A DNA stretch of 64,000 nt, from positions 124,001 through 188,000 of the forward strand of contig CAWISP010000028.1 in the NCBI GenBank assembly GCA_963838775.1. The letters run 5' to 3'. The translations under genes and the position numbers were made by a program. Positions 8,877-16,785 of the stretch are shown in pieces. The notes under the pieces are model-generated. The model did no database searches, was not told the DNA's origin, and saw only the letters and a list, made by a program, of their open reading frames with translations. Origin of the DNA: Chersky-840 sp963838775 (GTDB lineage: Bacteria > Actinomycetota > Acidimicrobiia > Acidimicrobiales > UBA8190). Within the stretch, counting starts at the first letter, position 1, and the number at the start of each line of letters is the position of its first letter.

Positions 8877-8881
8877 GGCAG

Positions 8882-8954
8882 GAGCCCAGTGCGGGAATTC
8901 TGCTCGCTGGGATCTGTCCGGGGGGCCGCCCGCAAGGGCGGTCCCTACCGGGAT
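8882..8954 (+). ncRNA. Group II intron domains V and VI
   Basis: Domain V begins with the AGC triad and folds through a CCCAG/CTGGG stem (8884-8912). Domain VI follows as an approximately 11-bp hairpin closed by a GCAA loop (about 8921-8946), then a candidate branch-point A at 8947. The order and spacing are those expected just downstream of a maturase stop codon. Confidence 0.75.
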
Positions 8955-9369
8955 CATGATGCGCACGGGATCCCGAGTACCGTGCGCCCTCGCCTCGTCG
9001 CCAGTCGGAGGGCAGGCCAGTCGGTACCAGGCACTTCCAGCCCGGTCCAGATGAATAGACACGGCGGTCGGGAGCGCCAGTTACAGCTGGTTGTTGTGTC
9101 GGACTTTCAACTGGACCATCAGAACGTCGATTGTTTGACGGGGCCGAGCGCTTTCAGGTAATCCGACCGGCCCGGCAACACGGCACGCTCGCTCGGTCCT
9201 GCCGCAGGAGTCAGCGGCTGGGACGACGCACAACCTGGCGTTCTGGTCTTCGCCGAACATTTGGGACGCGCCACTGGAGTACGCCTCTGGAGGTATTTGC
9301 AAGCAAGGGCGGATCTGGCCAGTTCAGGTGCGGACGCGAGAGCCCCAGTAGGGCAAAGCCCATTGGGCG
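8955..9369. other. Non-coding stretch after the intron, no gene seen
   Basis: About 415 bp without a convincing gene on either strand. It contains one copy (about 8973-9038) of an imperfect dispersed repeat that begins GAGTACCGTGCG and recurs near 15782 and 16881, and the right direct repeat at 9028-9059. Confidence 0.5.
9028..9059 (+). repeat. Right copy of 32-bp imperfect direct repeat
   Basis: Partner of 7009-7040 with three mismatches. It lies outside the intron, directly after the GAGTACCGTGCG-type dispersed repeat. Confidence 0.7.
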
Positions 9370-9921
9370 CTATGCCACCGGGCGCAGGATGTTGTGGTCG
9401 GTATGTGGAAACGGTTCATCGAACTCGTTCATTCGCAGCATCGTGGTCTCGTCATAGGACCACCATGTGCCGTCCCCCACGGTGACGGTCACCTCGTAGC
9501 TCAACGTGCTGGCGTTCCTCGCGAGGTACAGGTTCTCGCCGATGTTGTACTTGGCGCCGCCTTGAGCGGCCTTCAGTACGAACTCGGTAGCATCGACGGC
9601 CGATGTACCACCGGCAAGCACGGTGACGCCACGAGGGATGACGAATCCCCGCATGATTTCACCGGTCGCGGCGTCCCACAGCCAGTAGCCGATCTCGGTG
9701 TGGAAAGGGTTCTCCTCGTCGCCGCGCCACATGGAACTCTTGTAGTCGAGGACGTAGAGATGTTGGGTTCCGTTGTCCACCGGGCCGAACGGCTTCATCG
9801 TTCACTGTTCGAGGTATGGAGTGCTGAGTACTTTGTTTTGGGTGTGTGAGAACGCGGTATCGAGCCCTCCCTCACCCTCCCATTCACCGGCCAACGCTCC
9901 GAGAGGACCCCACTCAGTCAT
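9370..9921 (-). pseudogene. Nitrobindin-like heme-binding beta-barrel gene interrupted by an in-frame TGA
   Basis: On the minus strand a frame of 184 codons runs from ATG 9921 to the stop at 9370. Residues 1-39 give 'MTEWGPLGALAGEWEGEGG', with the GxWxGxG signature of the THAP4-like/nitrobindin (DUF1794) family. Codon 40 (9802-9804) is TGA, and the same frame continues at once with 'TMKPFGPVDNGTQ', 'WRGDEENPFHTEIGYWLWD' and the C-terminal 'FPHTDHN' strand typical of the family. No frame change is needed, so a single nonsense change (possibly TGG to TGA) explains it. A 142-residue product could start at ATG 9798 but would lack the first strands of the barrel. Family members bind heme on a 10-stranded barrel; this copy is probably dead or makes a truncated protein. 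Confidence 0.8.
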
Positions 9922-10106
9922 GGCTCATTTCCTAATCCCGGCACCTTCCTTCTCTGGCAGCCTATGGGTTGAGCGAGTGGCGTAGAGCAGGACCATCCTG
10001 TCGCTTGGGAGATCAAAGTTGCTAGGGGAGCGCTGCCTCGATCTCCAGGGATCACAGCTATGCAGTCCGCCAACGGGATGTGAGTGCCTGACTCAATGAA
10101 GCGCGA

Positions 10107-10448
10107 TTACATCCTGCGTCGATTCTCGCCGTCCCACACAAGGCCCTCCGGCGTGAGAGCGACATCGGTCTCCGTGTCCTCAAAGGTTGCGATCGCACCC
10201 AGGAGACTTCGGCGGAGCGAGCGAGCCCGCCGGGCCTGCAGCGCGGCACGCCACTGCTGAAACGGGGTGGCCGCCGGGTCGCGGAGCACAAGCCGAGCGT
10301 GGGCGAGGCGGGTCGCCGCCTTGGCCGCCTCGTCGCACTGGAACTCCCATGCGTGCGACGGGCAGAAGACACCGTGTGACGGTCGGTGCTGGCACCAGGC
10401 GCCGGTTTCGTCTTGCGCCAGGCAGCGAGTCCATGTGCGCGTGCGCAT
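10107..10448 (-). CDS. Hypothetical protein with Cys/His-rich N-terminus
   Basis: A 113-residue protein when started at the ATG at 10448; the frame extends 15 codons upstream. The N-terminal 'TRCLAQDETGAWCQHRPSH' and 'FCPSHAWEFQ' contain C-x11-C-x9-C with neighbouring His residues, suggesting a small zinc-binding site. The rest is rich in Ala, Arg and Leu and probably helical. No family recognised. It is divergent from the kdp genes, with about 340 bp between them. Confidence 0.45.
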   Translation of the reverse strand: MRTRTWTRCLAQDETGAWCQHRPSHGVFCPSHAWEFQCDEAAKAATRLAHARLVLRDPAATPFQQWRAALQARRARSLRRSLLGAIATFEDTETDVALTPEGLVWDGENRRRM

Positions 10449-10496
10449 ATCTGCATTCAACGACTGCCGGTCCTGGGTGCCAAGTGGATTCACACC

Positions 10497-10736
10497 TTAT
10501 TTACGGCCCGCCCCGCCGTATTTATGTCCTATTCATACCTGGACGCCTAACGCGGTCATGGAGCCACGCAGCGCGCTCCAAAGTCGAGCTCGATGTTCGA
10601 CCGCACCGGGATCGGTGCGCCGGTTTGTCGATCTGTCCTGGCTGACCTCACAGTTCGTCGTCGCGAAGCCACCGACATCGCTGGAGGCCCGACGTCGTGT
10701 TCGAGTGCAAGAAGACCCGTTTATGTTTTATTTACG
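10497..10736 (+). promoter_or_regulatory. AT-rich repeated motif upstream of kdp
   Basis: In otherwise very GC-rich DNA, four related sites occur: TTATTTACG at 10497 and 10728, GTATTTATG at 10518, and CCGTTTATG at 10717. The last two sites form an adjacent pair 56-75 bp before the first kdp-region start codon. Kdp operons are usually controlled by a response regulator (KdpE) bound to T-rich sites upstream, so these are candidate operator sites; no kdpDE genes lie in the window. The stretch 10449-10791 holds no other gene that I can support. Confidence 0.4.
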
Positions 10737-10791
10737 CCTCCGGCCGATCTGTTCACAGCACGTTCATGGCGCGGGCCTGATACTCCTATCC

Positions 10792-10875
10792 ATGGGTGAT
10801 TTCATGGCAGTGCTCGGCATCATCGCCTTCGCGCTGGTGATGCTCGGGCTCATCTGGGGACTCGAGCACGTATGA
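10792..10875 (+). CDS. One-helix membrane peptide coupled to kdpF
   Basis: A 27-residue peptide, 'MGDFMAVLGIIAFALVMLGL' followed by a short polar tail, that is almost entirely one transmembrane helix. Its stop overlaps the kdpF start (ATGA, 10872-10875). An internal ATG at 10804 would give 23 residues. It resembles KdpF in size and layout and may be a diverged KdpF duplicate or another small subunit that stabilises KdpA. The hydrophobic pattern and perfect coupling are the evidence; no homologue is recognised. Confidence 0.55.
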   Translation: MGDFMAVLGIIAFALVMLGLIWGLEHV

Positions 10876-10961
10876 CCGCCGTCCAGGGCATCCTGCTCGC
10901 AGTCGCCATCATCGTGTTCATCTACCTGGGAGTGGCGCTCTTCAAGCCTGAGTGGTTCTGA
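10872..10961 (+). CDS. kdpF: KdpF, small subunit of the potassium-transporting ATPase
   Basis: A 29-residue single-helix peptide ending 'YLGVALFKPEWF', which fits the KdpF pattern (helix, then Leu/Phe-x-Pro-Glu-x-Phe). In the family it stabilises the KdpABC complex in lipid. It is coupled on both sides: its ATG overlaps the preceding peptide and its TGA shares a base with the kdpA ATG at 10961. Position at the head of kdpABC confirms the call. Confidence 0.85.
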   Translation: MTAVQGILLAVAIIVFIYLGVALFKPEWF

Positions 10962-12649
10962 TGGGCTTCTTCTGGAGCATCGTCATCCTCGTCATCACCT
11001 TGGGGCTCGCCTGGCGGTACCTGGGCTCGTACATGGCGGCTGTCTTCGACGGCCGGGTCCACTACCTGGCCTGGGCCGAGCGGCCGTTCTACCGACTCCT
11101 CGGGACCGGGCCCGACCACGAGCAATCCTGGAAGCGCTACGCCGGCTCGATGGTGATCTTTTCCGCCGTGTTCATCGGCGTGGGCTATCTGCTCTTGAGG
11201 ATTCAGGGGTCGCTGCCGCTCAACCCCCAGCACTTAGGCGCCGTGCCGCCCACGCTCAGTTTCAACACGATGGTGTCGTTCACGACCAACACGAACTGGC
11301 AGAACTACGGCGGCGAGACCACCATGTCGTACTTCTCCCAGATGGGTGTCCTCACCGTGCAGCAGTTCGTGAGCGCGGCCGTCGGGATCGCGGTGGCGAT
11401 CGCGTTGGTGCGGGGCTTTGCTCGCAAGAACTCTGCCACGATCGGCAACTTCTGGGTGGACATCACCCGGTGCATGCTCTACATCCTACTCCCCATCGCG
11501 TTCCTCGCCGGCATCATCACGGTCGCCTCGGGAGCCGTGCAGACGTTGTCCGGGCCGGTGACCGTTCATGACTCGCTGAACGGCGTGACCCAGACCATCG
11601 CCCGTGGTCCCGCCGGATTCATGGGTCCCATCATGCAGCTCGGGACCAACGGCGGTGGGTTCTTCAACGTCGACCTGGCGCATCCCTTTGAGAACCCGAC
11701 GGCGTTCACCAACCTGCTCTACGTCTGGCTCACCCTCTCCATCCCCTTCGCCTTGACCTACACCTTCGGCAAGATGGTGGGGAGCATCCGTCACGGTGCC
11801 GCCCTGCTGGCCGCCATGGTGCTGATCTTCGGCGTCTGGGTCGGCTTCACCAGCTATTCCGAGCACACGAACAACCCCGCCGTCGTCGCCGCCGGTGTCC
11901 ACTCCACGGTGGGGAATACCGAAGGCAAGGAGGTGCGCTTCGGCGACACGACCACCGCCATGTTCAACGTGTCGATGACCCAGACCTCCGACGGCGCCGT
12001 CGACGGTCAGACCGACTCGTTCAACCCCATGGGCGGCTTCGGCCCGCTCAGCGGCATGATGCTGGGCGAGGTCACCCCTGGGGGGACCGGGAGCGGGCTC
12101 TACACGATCCTCATCTACGCCGTCATCGCCGTGTTCATCGGCGGCCTCATGATCGGACGAACGCCCGAGTACCTGGGCAAGAAGATCCAGGCCAAGGAGG
12201 TGAAGCTCGCCGGGCTCGGGGCGCTGGTCATGCCCATCATCGTGCTCGTCCTGACGGCCATCGCGGTGTCGATCCATGCCGGGCGGGCCGGCCCGCTCAA
12301 CGCCGGACCGCACGGGTTCAGCGAGATCCTCTACGCCCTCACGTCGCAGGCCAACAACAACGGCTCGGCCATGGCGGGCCTCACGGGCAACACCGCCTTC
12401 TACAACGTCGTCGGTGCCATCGACATGCTGATCGGCCGGTTCGGCATCATGATCCCGGCCCTGGCCCTGGCGGGCGCGCTGGCGGCCAAGAACGTCGTGC
12501 CCGAGTCGCTCGGGACGTTCCGGACCGACAACGGCATGTTCGTGGGCCTGGTCATCGGCGTGATCATCATCATCGGTGGCCTTACCTTCTTCCCCGCCGT
12601 CTCGCTCGGCCCCATCGTCGAGCAACTCAGCCACGGAAAGTTCTTCTGA
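10961..12649 (+). CDS. kdpA: KdpA, potassium-binding channel subunit
   Basis: 562 residues, about ten membrane spans, the usual KdpA length. It selects and translocates potassium in the P-type KdpFABC pump, which scavenges K+ at low external concentration. Selectivity-filter-like loops are visible ('TNTNWQNYGGET', 'LGTNGGGFFNVDLAHPFEN', 'TSQANNNGSAMAGL'). The start is the ATG sharing its A with the kdpF stop; a GTG 9 bases upstream is also in frame. It ends in a TGATG overlap with kdpB. Confidence 0.97.
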   Translation: MGFFWSIVILVITLGLAWRYLGSYMAAVFDGRVHYLAWAERPFYRLLGTGPDHEQSWKRYAGSMVIFSAVFIGVGYLLLRIQGSLPLNPQHLGAVPPTLSFNTMVSFTTNTNWQNYGGETTMSYFSQMGVLTVQQFVSAAVGIAVAIALVRGFARKNSATIGNFWVDITRCMLYILLPIAFLAGIITVASGAVQTLSGPVTVHDSLNGVTQTIARGPAGFMGPIMQLGTNGGGFFNVDLAHPFENPTAFTNLLYVWLTLSIPFALTYTFGKMVGSIRHGAALLAAMVLIFGVWVGFTSYSEHTNNPAVVAAGVHSTVGNTEGKEVRFGDTTTAMFNVSMTQTSDGAVDGQTDSFNPMGGFGPLSGMMLGEVTPGGTGSGLYTILIYAVIAVFIGGLMIGRTPEYLGKKIQAKEVKLAGLGALVMPIIVLVLTAIAVSIHAGRAGPLNAGPHGFSEILYALTSQANNNGSAMAGLTGNTAFYNVVGAIDMLIGRFGIMIPALALAGALAAKNVVPESLGTFRTDNGMFVGLVIGVIIIIGGLTFFPAVSLGPIVEQLSHGKFF

Positions 12650-14715
12650 TGACGATCATGACCACACAAGCGCAGCCCCAGCCGAGCTCCGGGCCCCACG
12701 GCGTGGCCGAGGCGCGGAGCCTCTTCGACCGCGGGATCCTCGGTCGGGCGCTCTTCGACGCGTTCAAAAAGCTCGACCCCCGGGTGCAGATCAAGAACCC
12801 AGTGATGTTCGTGGTGCTGGTGGGTACGGTCGTGACCTTCATCGAGGCCATCGCCCATCCCGGCATCTTCGACTGGTCCATCACTATCTGGCTGTTCCTG
12901 ACGGTGATCTTCGCCAACTTCGCCGAAGCCATGGCCGAAGGACGCGGAAAAGCTCAGGCCGACACCCTGCGCAAGATGCGATCGGAGACCGAGGCGCGCC
13001 GCCTTCGTCCCGACGGCACCGAAGAGCGGGTGGCGGCCGCCGAGCTGGCCAAGGAAGACCTCGTGGTGTGCGAGGCCGGCGACCCCATCCCCTCTGACGG
13101 CGAGATCGTGGAGGGTGTCGCGTCGGTCGACGAGTCCGCCATCACCGGTGAGTCGGCACCGGTGATCAGGGAGTCAGGAGGCGACCGCTCGGCGGTCACG
13201 GGTGGGACCAAGGTGCTCTCCGACCGCATCGTGGTGCGCATCACGGCCGAGCGCGGCCACACCTTTCTCGACCGCATGATCACCTTGGTGGAGGGCGCCA
13301 ACCGGCAGAAGACCCCCAACGAGATCGCCCTGACGATCCTCTTGGCCGTGCTCACCATCGTCTTCCTGCCCGTGGTCGTGTCCTTGCAGCCCTTCGGCCA
13401 CTTCGCGGGCGCGACGGTGTCGGTGGTCATCCTGGTCTCGCTGCTGGTGTGCTTGATCCCGACCACCATCGGGGCCCTTTTGTCGGCCATCGGCATCGCC
13501 GGCATGGACCGCCTCGTGCAGCGCAACGTGCTCGCCATGAGCGGCCGGGCCGTCGAAGCGGCCGGCGACGTGCAGACGCTGCTGCTCGACAAGACGGGGA
13601 CGATCACCCTGGGGAACCGCATGGCCACGTCCTTCGTCCCGGCCGGGGGGGTCACCGAGGAGGAGCTCGCCGACGCCGCCCAGCTGGCGTCGCTGGCCGA
13701 CGAGACACCCGAAGGCCGCTCCATTGTGGTGCTGGCCAAGGAGCGCTTCGCCATCCGCGAGCGTGAACTCGGCACCGAGCACAACTTCGTGCCCTTCTCG
13801 GCCACGACCCGCATGTCGGGCCTCGACATGGACGGCCGCCGCATCCGCAAGGGTGCGGCCGACTCGGTGCGCAAGTGGGTCGAGGAGCAGGGTGGCACCA
13901 GCCCCCAGGGGCTCAACGACATCGTCGACCGCATCGCCCGGGCGGGATCGACCCCTCTGGTGGTGGCCGACGGACAAAGGATCCTCGGTGTCATCGAGCT
14001 CAAGGACGTCGTGAAGCAGGGCATCCGCGAGAAGTTCGACGAGATGCGTCAGATGGGGATACGCACCGTGATGATCACCGGCGACAACCCGCTCACGGCT
14101 GCGGCGATCGCGCAGGAAGCGGGTGTCGACGACTACCTGGCCGAGGCCACCCCCGAGGCCAAGATGGCGCTCATCCGGACCGAGCAGGAGGGCGGAAAGC
14201 TCGTCGCCATGACCGGCGATGGCACCAACGACGCCCCCGCGCTGGCCCAGGCCGACGTGGGCGTCGCCATGAACACCGGGACGACGGCGGCCAAGGAGGC
14301 GGGGAACATGGTGGACCTCGACTCCAACCCGACCAAGCTGATCGACGTCGTCGAGATCGGCAAGCAACTGCTCATCACCCGGGGCTCGCTCACCACCTTC
14401 TCCATCGCCAACGACATCGCCAAGTACTTCGCCATCATCCCGGCGTTGTTCGTCGCCACCTATCCGCAGCTCAACACGCTCAACGTCATGAAGCTGCACA
14501 GCCCGCAGAGCGCGGTGCTGTCGGCGGTGATTTTCAACGCCCTGGTGATCGTGGCGTTGATCCCCTTGGCGCTACGCGGGGTGAAGTTCCGCGCCGCATC
14601 GTCAGCAGCCATCCTGCGCCGCAACGTGTTCATCTACGGGGTGGGCGGGATCATCGTGCCCTTCATCTTCATCAAGCTCATCGACCTGATCCTGGTCGCT
14701 CTTCACGCCTACTGA
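12649..14715 (+). CDS. kdpB: KdpB, P-type ATPase subunit
   Basis: 688 residues. It hydrolyses ATP to power K+ uptake by KdpFABC. Actuator motif 'SAITGESAPV', phosphorylation motif 'LLLDKTGTITLGNR' (Asp314), nucleotide-binding region, and hinge motif 'MTGDGTNDAPALAQADVGVA' are all present and intact. Membrane helices occur near the N-terminus, before and after the cytoplasmic domains. Start ATG at 12649 overlaps the kdpA stop; a second ATG lies three codons in. It is followed by kdpC after a 13-base gap. Confidence 0.98.
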   Translation: MTIMTTQAQPQPSSGPHGVAEARSLFDRGILGRALFDAFKKLDPRVQIKNPVMFVVLVGTVVTFIEAIAHPGIFDWSITIWLFLTVIFANFAEAMAEGRGKAQADTLRKMRSETEARRLRPDGTEERVAAAELAKEDLVVCEAGDPIPSDGEIVEGVASVDESAITGESAPVIRESGGDRSAVTGGTKVLSDRIVVRITAERGHTFLDRMITLVEGANRQKTPNEIALTILLAVLTIVFLPVVVSLQPFGHFAGATVSVVILVSLLVCLIPTTIGALLSAIGIAGMDRLVQRNVLAMSGRAVEAAGDVQTLLLDKTGTITLGNRMATSFVPAGGVTEEELADAAQLASLADETPEGRSIVVLAKERFAIRERELGTEHNFVPFSATTRMSGLDMDGRRIRKGAADSVRKWVEEQGGTSPQGLNDIVDRIARAGSTPLVVADGQRILGVIELKDVVKQGIREKFDEMRQMGIRTVMITGDNPLTAAAIAQEAGVDDYLAEATPEAKMALIRTEQEGGKLVAMTGDGTNDAPALAQADVGVAMNTGTTAAKEAGNMVDLDSNPTKLIDVVEIGKQLLITRGSLTTFSIANDIAKYFAIIPALFVATYPQLNTLNVMKLHSPQSAVLSAVIFNALVIVALIPLALRGVKFRAASSAAILRRNVFIYGVGGIIVPFIFIKLIDLILVALHAY

Positions 14716-14728
14716 TCGCGAGCCCCAC

Positions 14729-15352
14729 ATGATCGCCCATCTCCGCCGCTCCATCATCTCGATCGTTGTTATCACGGTCTTCTTCGGGTTCGTCTACGCC
14801 CTTGCTGGCACCGGCGTCGCCCAGCTCTTCTTCCGGCACCAGGCCGACGGCTCGATCACGGCCAACGGATCGACTCTCATCGGACAGAACTGGTCGGCCA
14901 CGAAGTGCCCGGGAAACCCGCCGGGTAGCTGTGTGTTCCAGGGCCGACCCGACGATCTCGGGCCCTATGCGGCCAATCCCAAGGAGAAGATCTCGGGGGG
15001 AGACAACCCCCTGGTGGCCAACGGTGTCAGCGGCGAGTCGGGGGCGACCAACCTGGGCCCGAGGTCGAAGGTCCTGCTGGAGAACACGCAGGCGCTAGTG
15101 GCCTACTGGCACAAGCGCGGCGTGGACCCCACCCCTGACCTGGTGACCACCTCGGGCAGCGGCCTGGATCCCGACATTGCTCCTCAGGACGCCCTGGCGC
15201 AGATCCCCATGGTCTCCAAGGCCACCGGGATTACTCCGTCCGCCCTGCGAGCGCTCATTGCCCGGGAGACCAACAGCGCAGTACTGGGGTTTATGGGCAG
15301 CAGCTACATCGACGTCCTGCAGCTCAACGAAGCCCTCGCCCACCTTCGGTGA
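14729..15352 (+). CDS. kdpC: KdpC, assembly subunit of the potassium pump
   Basis: 207 residues with one N-terminal membrane helix ('IVVITVFFGFVYALAGTGVA') and a soluble domain. Family signatures 'ITANGSTLIGQNW' and the C-terminal 'VLGFMGSSYIDVLQLNEAL' are clear. KdpC joins KdpA and KdpB and raises ATP affinity. The end overlaps the start of the OB-fold gene (GTGA, 15349-15352). The last part of this gene reappears in damaged form near 18 kb. Confidence 0.96.
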   Translation: MIAHLRRSIISIVVITVFFGFVYALAGTGVAQLFFRHQADGSITANGSTLIGQNWSATKCPGNPPGSCVFQGRPDDLGPYAANPKEKISGGDNPLVANGVSGESGATNLGPRSKVLLENTQALVAYWHKRGVDPTPDLVTTSGSGLDPDIAPQDALAQIPMVSKATGITPSALRALIARETNSAVLGFMGSSYIDVLQLNEALAHLR

Positions 15353-15663
15353 ACGTCTGGGAGCCCTGCTCCGCTGACTGCTGGGGCGGGCGCCCCGTTG
15401 CCCGTCGCGTCGCCGATGCCAGAGCACGCGAGCGTGTCGTGGTGACCGGGAAGGTGGTCGACGCGCAGCGGTGCATCTGGCGCGGGTCCGGTGCCCAGGC
15501 CGTCGGGCTCGAGGACGGCACCGGTCGGCTGACCATCGTGTTCGGCGGCGTGCGATCCGTGCCGGGAATGATCCCAGGAGCGTGCTGCACGGTCGAGGGG
15601 ACCGCCCTCGCCGATGAGCGGGGGATCGTGCTGTGGAACCCCTTCTACCGCTTCGAGCCCTGA
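15349..15663 (+). CDS. OB-fold domain protein coupled to kdpC
   Basis: A 104-residue protein whose GTG start overlaps the kdpC stop. From about residue 28, 'RERVVVTGKVVDAQR' then 'GLEDGTGRLTIVFGG' and 'CCTVEGTALADERGIVLWNP' follow the five-strand pattern of tRNA-anti-type OB folds, where the strand 'V..DGTG.l.l.F' binds nucleic acid or oligonucleotide. A cysteine-rich lead ('CSADCWGG') precedes it. Coupling to kdpC is not part of the standard operon, so it may be a lineage-specific accessory or regulator; its function is unknown. A decayed copy of its C-terminus lies at about 18.1 kb. Confidence 0.7.
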   Translation: MNVWEPCSADCWGGRPVARRVADARARERVVVTGKVVDAQRCIWRGSGAQAVGLEDGTGRLTIVFGGVRSVPGMIPGACCTVEGTALADERGIVLWNPFYRFEP

Positions 15664-16058
15664 GGTGTCCGGCGACCCCACCAGAGCGTGGGACGCTAGC
15701 TTTCGCGGCATCAGCGGGCCATTCGGTAAACGCCTGGCATCGTGTGAACGACAGCTGAGTGTGAGACCACTCGGGAATGCCTGAGTACCGTGCGGCCTGG
15801 TCGGCGTTACCAGTCCCGACGGCCTGGCCAGTCGGCAGCGGCACTCGTACCGGAGGTGCCACTGGCCTTGGGGTGACAGATGGCGGTAGTGGGTCAGTTT
15901 GATCCCACCGAAGTTCACGTTCTGAGGGTGGGCTCGGCGGGGTCCAGGCCGAGATCGGTTCCCCTAGCGCTATCCCATCGCCCAGTCGATGACCGGCGAT
16001 CGGGAAAACGTATCTGACCAGCGGCTTCAAGGCGCGGCTTTCCCCTAGCGTTGGATAT
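15664..16058. other. Intergenic stretch with a dispersed repeat copy, no gene seen
   Basis: About 395 bp without a supportable gene. It carries the second copy of the GAGTACCGTGCG repeat (about 15783-15846) and two occurrences of the 10-mer TCCCCTAGCG, 80 bp apart (15960 and 16041), the second just before the next start codon. Confidence 0.5.
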
Positions 16059-16277
16059 ATGGCGGATCAGATTGAGAGCATCACTGGCCACCTGGCCATG
16101 GGCACTGACGGTCAGGTGTCGTTCGTGGTTTCCTACTGCGACGGCAAAGTAGAGCACCGCAAAGGGACGCTCCTAGAAGTGAGCAACCTGGCGAAAACGG
16201 CTGGCCTCCATCTTGCGAACTCCAGCGCCGGGACCTTCCGATGGGTCGGGAAAGCTGAAACCTGGAGCAGCCCGTAG
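16059..16277 (+). CDS. Hypothetical small protein
   Basis: 72 residues starting at an ATG. 'FVVSYCDGKVEHRKGTLLEV' and 'GTFRWVGKAETW' suggest a small all-beta protein. No signal peptide, membrane segment or known motif. One of several short unrelated genes on the same strand between the kdp operon and the relaxase. Confidence 0.45.
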   Translation: MADQIESITGHLAMGTDGQVSFVVSYCDGKVEHRKGTLLEVSNLAKTAGLHLANSSAGTFRWVGKAETWSSP

Positions 16278-16370
16278 ACGCGCCCCACCCACGGGCATAC
16301 GGTGGCGACCGGGTGACTCCGGAGGGTCGGGTGCACCTCCATTGCACCAGGAGCGCCCCGAGGGACTGGC

Positions 16371-16433
16371 GGGGCACGGGTAACGCCCCAGACGAAATCG
16401 GCTGTCATGAAACCGATGGGTTACCCGTGTCCC
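16371..16433. repeat. Nested inverted repeat
   Basis: Outer arms GGGGCACGGGTAAC (16371-16384) and GTTACCCGTGTCCC (16420-16433) pair at 13 of 14 positions, with inner arms ATCGG/CCGAT (16397-16401 and 16413-16417). It sits between two small same-strand genes and could act as a terminator or a recombination/processing site. No T-run follows. Confidence 0.6.
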
Positions 16434-16494
16434 GGCCACCCTGCCTGGGACTGACCCACTACCCAGAAGGCTCTTGCGGCGCGATCATGGCGTC

Positions 16495-16785
16495 GTGCCC
16501 AAGTGGGTAGGTCGGGGCTTTCAGACGGTGTTCGTCGTCGCCTTAGGAGCGGCATTCTCTCTGACGGGGATGACCGCGGTTTTCCTGGCGAGGGGGTTCG
16601 TGAATGTCACCCCGGATTGCGTAATGGGTCATCTGGCTCACCCGAGTCCATTTGCGCTCTTCGGCAACGACTGTGTCAAGCCGCCTGGTTACATTCCGTG
16701 GATGGTCGTCTTTGGCGTTGTTGGAGTCGCTCTCGGACTTTCGTTTGCACTGAGCGTAATCCACTGTCGGCCAGACTCGATCTAG
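16495..16785 (+). CDS. Hypothetical small membrane protein with two helices
   Basis: A 96-residue protein from the GTG at 16495; a TTG start 7 codons upstream is also possible. Two hydrophobic helices ('TVFVVALGAAFSLTGMTAVF' and 'YIPWMVVFGVVGVALGLSFA') flank an extracytoplasmic-looking loop with two cysteines ('DCVMGH', 'NDCVKPPG') that could form a disulfide. Function unknown; no family recognised. Confidence 0.5.
   Translation: MPKWVGRGFQTVFVVALGAAFSLTGMTAVFLARGFVNVTPDCVMGHLAHPSPFALFGNDCVKPPGYIPWMVVFGVVGVALGLSFALSVIHCRPDSI

Larger units (their letters stand above)
7039..8954 (+). mobile_element. Group II intron with encoded maturase
   Basis: About 1.9 kb. Structured non-coding sequence at about 7039-7403 precedes the maturase gene and would hold domains I-IV. 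Downstream lies a recognisable domain V (8882-8914) and a domain VI hairpin with a candidate branch-point A at 8947. The 5' end is placed at 7039, where GAGCGCCGGG resembles the usual GUGCG start with one substitution; the 3' end is placed at 8954, giving an AU ending 7 bases after the A. The intron lies between genes and does not interrupt a recognisable one. Boundaries are estimates; the presence of the intron is firm. Confidence 0.8.

Noticed and set aside
11486..12634. Long minus-strand open frame opposite kdpA
   Set aside because: It is the antisense shadow of a well-supported gene; composition is low-complexity (Gly/His/Asp) and it has no family match.
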